The notes under the pieces were generated by a model that had not been told where the DNA came from, did not search any database, and saw only the letters and a program-made list of their open reading frames with translations. From Candidatus Thalassarchaeaceae archaeon (GTDB lineage: Archaea; Thermoplasmatota; Poseidoniia; Poseidoniales; Thalassarchaeaceae), in NCBI GenBank assembly GCA_013329905.1, contig DUJH01000043.1, positions 5,896 through 12,831 of the forward strand: a stretch of 6,936 bases of DNA, written 5' to 3'. Each line of letters starts with the position of its first letter. Positions within the stretch are counted from its first letter, which is position 1. The position numbers and the translations under genes are program-made. Shown here piece after piece: positions 5,996 to 6,936 of the stretch.

Positions 5996-6139
5996 GTCTT
6001 TCTTGTTCGCATTGACCGTCTATGAAATATCGCCTGCGAGAAGATGCATATTCTCTTACACGCAGGTGAGAGATTCGGTCCCCTCTCCGAAGGAATAGAT
6101 GGGTTGGATTGATGAATGAGGAGTAGGTGCCGCGACTCG
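5996..6139. promoter_or_regulatory. Divergent intergenic region with a candidate archaeal TATA element
   Basis: This 144-bp gap separates the methyltransferase operon (minus) from the dehydrogenase gene (plus), so it should hold both promoters. On the minus strand, ATATTTCATA (plus positions 6021-6030) lies about 25-35 bp upstream of ATG 5995, the spacing expected for an archaeal TATA box driving a leaderless or nearly leaderless transcript. No comparable element precedes the plus-strand gene. A GAGGAG at 6118-6123 is too far from ATG 6140 to be a good Shine-Dalgarno site. Confidence 0.3.
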
Positions 6140-6936
6140 ATGACAGCCTATCGCCTCACAGTGCTGCCCGGAGACGGAACTGGGCGAGAAGTCATCGCGG
6201 AGGCGCTGCGAGTCATCGCCATCTTTGAAGAGAACAGCCCATCTTCCTTCGATATCACCGAAATTCCTTGCGGAGGCCAGTATTATCTCGAAACAGGTGA
6301 AGAATGGCCAGCCGGATCCTTCGAGCATTGCCGAGACAATTCCGATGCAATTCTCCTCGGCGCAATAGGCTGGCCCGACGCCCGCCTTCCAAATGGTGAC
6401 ATGGCTGGCGGCCAAACAATTCTCGGTCTTCGCAGTGGACTGAAGCTATTCGCCAATGTCCGCCCAGTCAAGCTCTACAAAGGAGTCCCGCACAAGGTTC
6501 ACGGAATCCACCAGCAAATCTGGAATCCGGATCTCGTTGATATGGTGATGATCCGTGAGAATACAGAAGGTCTCTACCACTCCCTTCTTCGCAGAATGGA
6601 GCAGAAAGCGAAGGGAGAGAAGGACGACCCCATCGTAATCGATGAATTCCCTGGGCTCGATGGCGAGGTTGCATGGGACCCGCGCCCAATTTCAAGGAAG
6701 GGAAGCGAGCGGGTAATCAAGTTCGCATTCGACTTCGCCCGTCATCGCCAACGCAAGATGGGTTCCCCGCAGACGGTGACTTGTGTGGATAAGTCGAACG
6801 TTACGCGTGGGTGCCGATTATTCCGCAGTATTTTCGATGAAATTGCCGAGGAAAACTCCGATATTGACACCAATAAGGCCTATATCGATGCATTCACAAT
6901 GTGGCTGATGAGGGGTCCAGAAGACCTCGACGTCGT
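6140..6936 (+). CDS. Isocitrate/isopropylmalate dehydrogenase-family enzyme (partial, C-terminus off the window)
   Basis: The frame is open from ATG 6140 to the right edge (265 complete codons). It belongs to the NAD(P)-dependent beta-decarboxylating dehydrogenases that oxidise and decarboxylate malate-type substrates. Seen: VLPGDGTGREV (8-18); substrate arginines R98 (LRSGL), R108 (NVRP) and R139 (RENTEGLY, with Y146); DKSNVTRG with K218; and AYIDAF with D250. The spacings R98/R108, R139/Y146 and K218/D250 match Thermus isopropylmalate dehydrogenase. The metal-binding aspartates further on are beyond the edge. A segment of about 26 extra residues lies between Y146 and K218. Substrate is uncertain: the valine three after K218 suits isopropylmalate dehydrogenase, but the glutamate expected seven before R98 is Gly, so tartrate/D-malate or another malate analogue is possible. 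An in-frame ATG at 6116 would add eight unconserved residues. Confidence 0.9.
   Translation, partial: MTAYRLTVLPGDGTGREVIAEALRVIAIFEENSPSSFDITEIPCGGQYYLETGEEWPAGSFEHCRDNSDAILLGAIGWPDARLPNGDMAGGQTILGLRSGLKLFANVRPVKLYKGVPHKVHGIHQQIWNPDLVDMVMIRENTEGLYHSLLRRMEQKAKGEKDDPIVIDEFPGLDGEVAWDPRPISRKGSERVIKFAFDFARHRQRKMGSPQTVTCVDKSNVTRGCRLFRSIFDEIAEENSDIDTNKAYIDAFTMWLMRGPEDLDV

Noticed and set aside
6056..6415. Minus-strand 119-codon frame over the start of the dehydrogenase gene
   Set aside because: It is antisense to a well-supported dehydrogenase with conserved motifs, and shows none of its own.

Overview
The window carries nine protein-coding genes, two of them cut by the window edges, at about 85-90% coding density and roughly 52-55% GC by eye. 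No rRNA, tRNA, CRISPR array, transposase or phage gene was recognised. The gene set (PLP dehydratase/racemase, RNase HI, glycine cleavage H protein, THEP1-type NTPase, adenine-N6 DNA methyltransferase, decarboxylating dehydrogenase), the scarcity of clear Shine-Dalgarno sites, the use of GTG starts in 4-bp GTGA overlaps, and a possible leaderless promoter with an archaeal-like TATA element fit a mesophilic archaeon. A planktonic marine euryarchaeon of the Marine Group II (Poseidoniales) type is my best guess. This is an inference from content and style, not from a marker gene, and a bacterium is not excluded.

Layout: (1) 1-545, minus, is the N-terminal part of a PLP fold-type II serine/threonine dehydratase or serine racemase. 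It diverges across about 60-78 bp, which hold an imperfect inverted repeat, from (2) 606-1049, plus, a small four-helix membrane protein. (3) A minus-strand run from 3125 to 1062 holds, in transcription order, a THEP1-family NTPase, a two-helix membrane protein, glycine cleavage H protein (gcvH) and RNase HI (rnhA). The last two overlap by 4 bp. (4) A 210-bp non-coding stretch (3126-3335) carries a perfect 16-bp palindrome and a smaller compound repeat. (5) A two-gene minus-strand operon from 5995 to 3336 holds a 203-residue protein with a coiled coil and a probable winged helix, overlapping by 4 bp a 683-residue Eco57I/PglX-like adenine-N6 DNA methyltransferase. (6) Diverging from it across 144 bp, 6140-6936 plus is the N-terminal part of an isocitrate/isopropylmalate dehydrogenase-family enzyme.

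Most genes look like ordinary metabolism or nucleic-acid housekeeping. The part most worth attention is the methyltransferase operon. It has a complete-looking methylase (motif X region, motif I, NPPW motif IV, TaqI-like C-terminal end) with no recognisable nuclease domain or nuclease gene in the window. It is coupled to an unrecognised coiled-coil/winged-helix partner that contains a PCNA-interaction-like octapeptide. This could be an orphan epigenetic methylation module, a methylation/specificity pair, or part of a defence system whose other genes lie elsewhere. The window also seems rich in GAATC/GATTC, which may or may not relate to the methylase.
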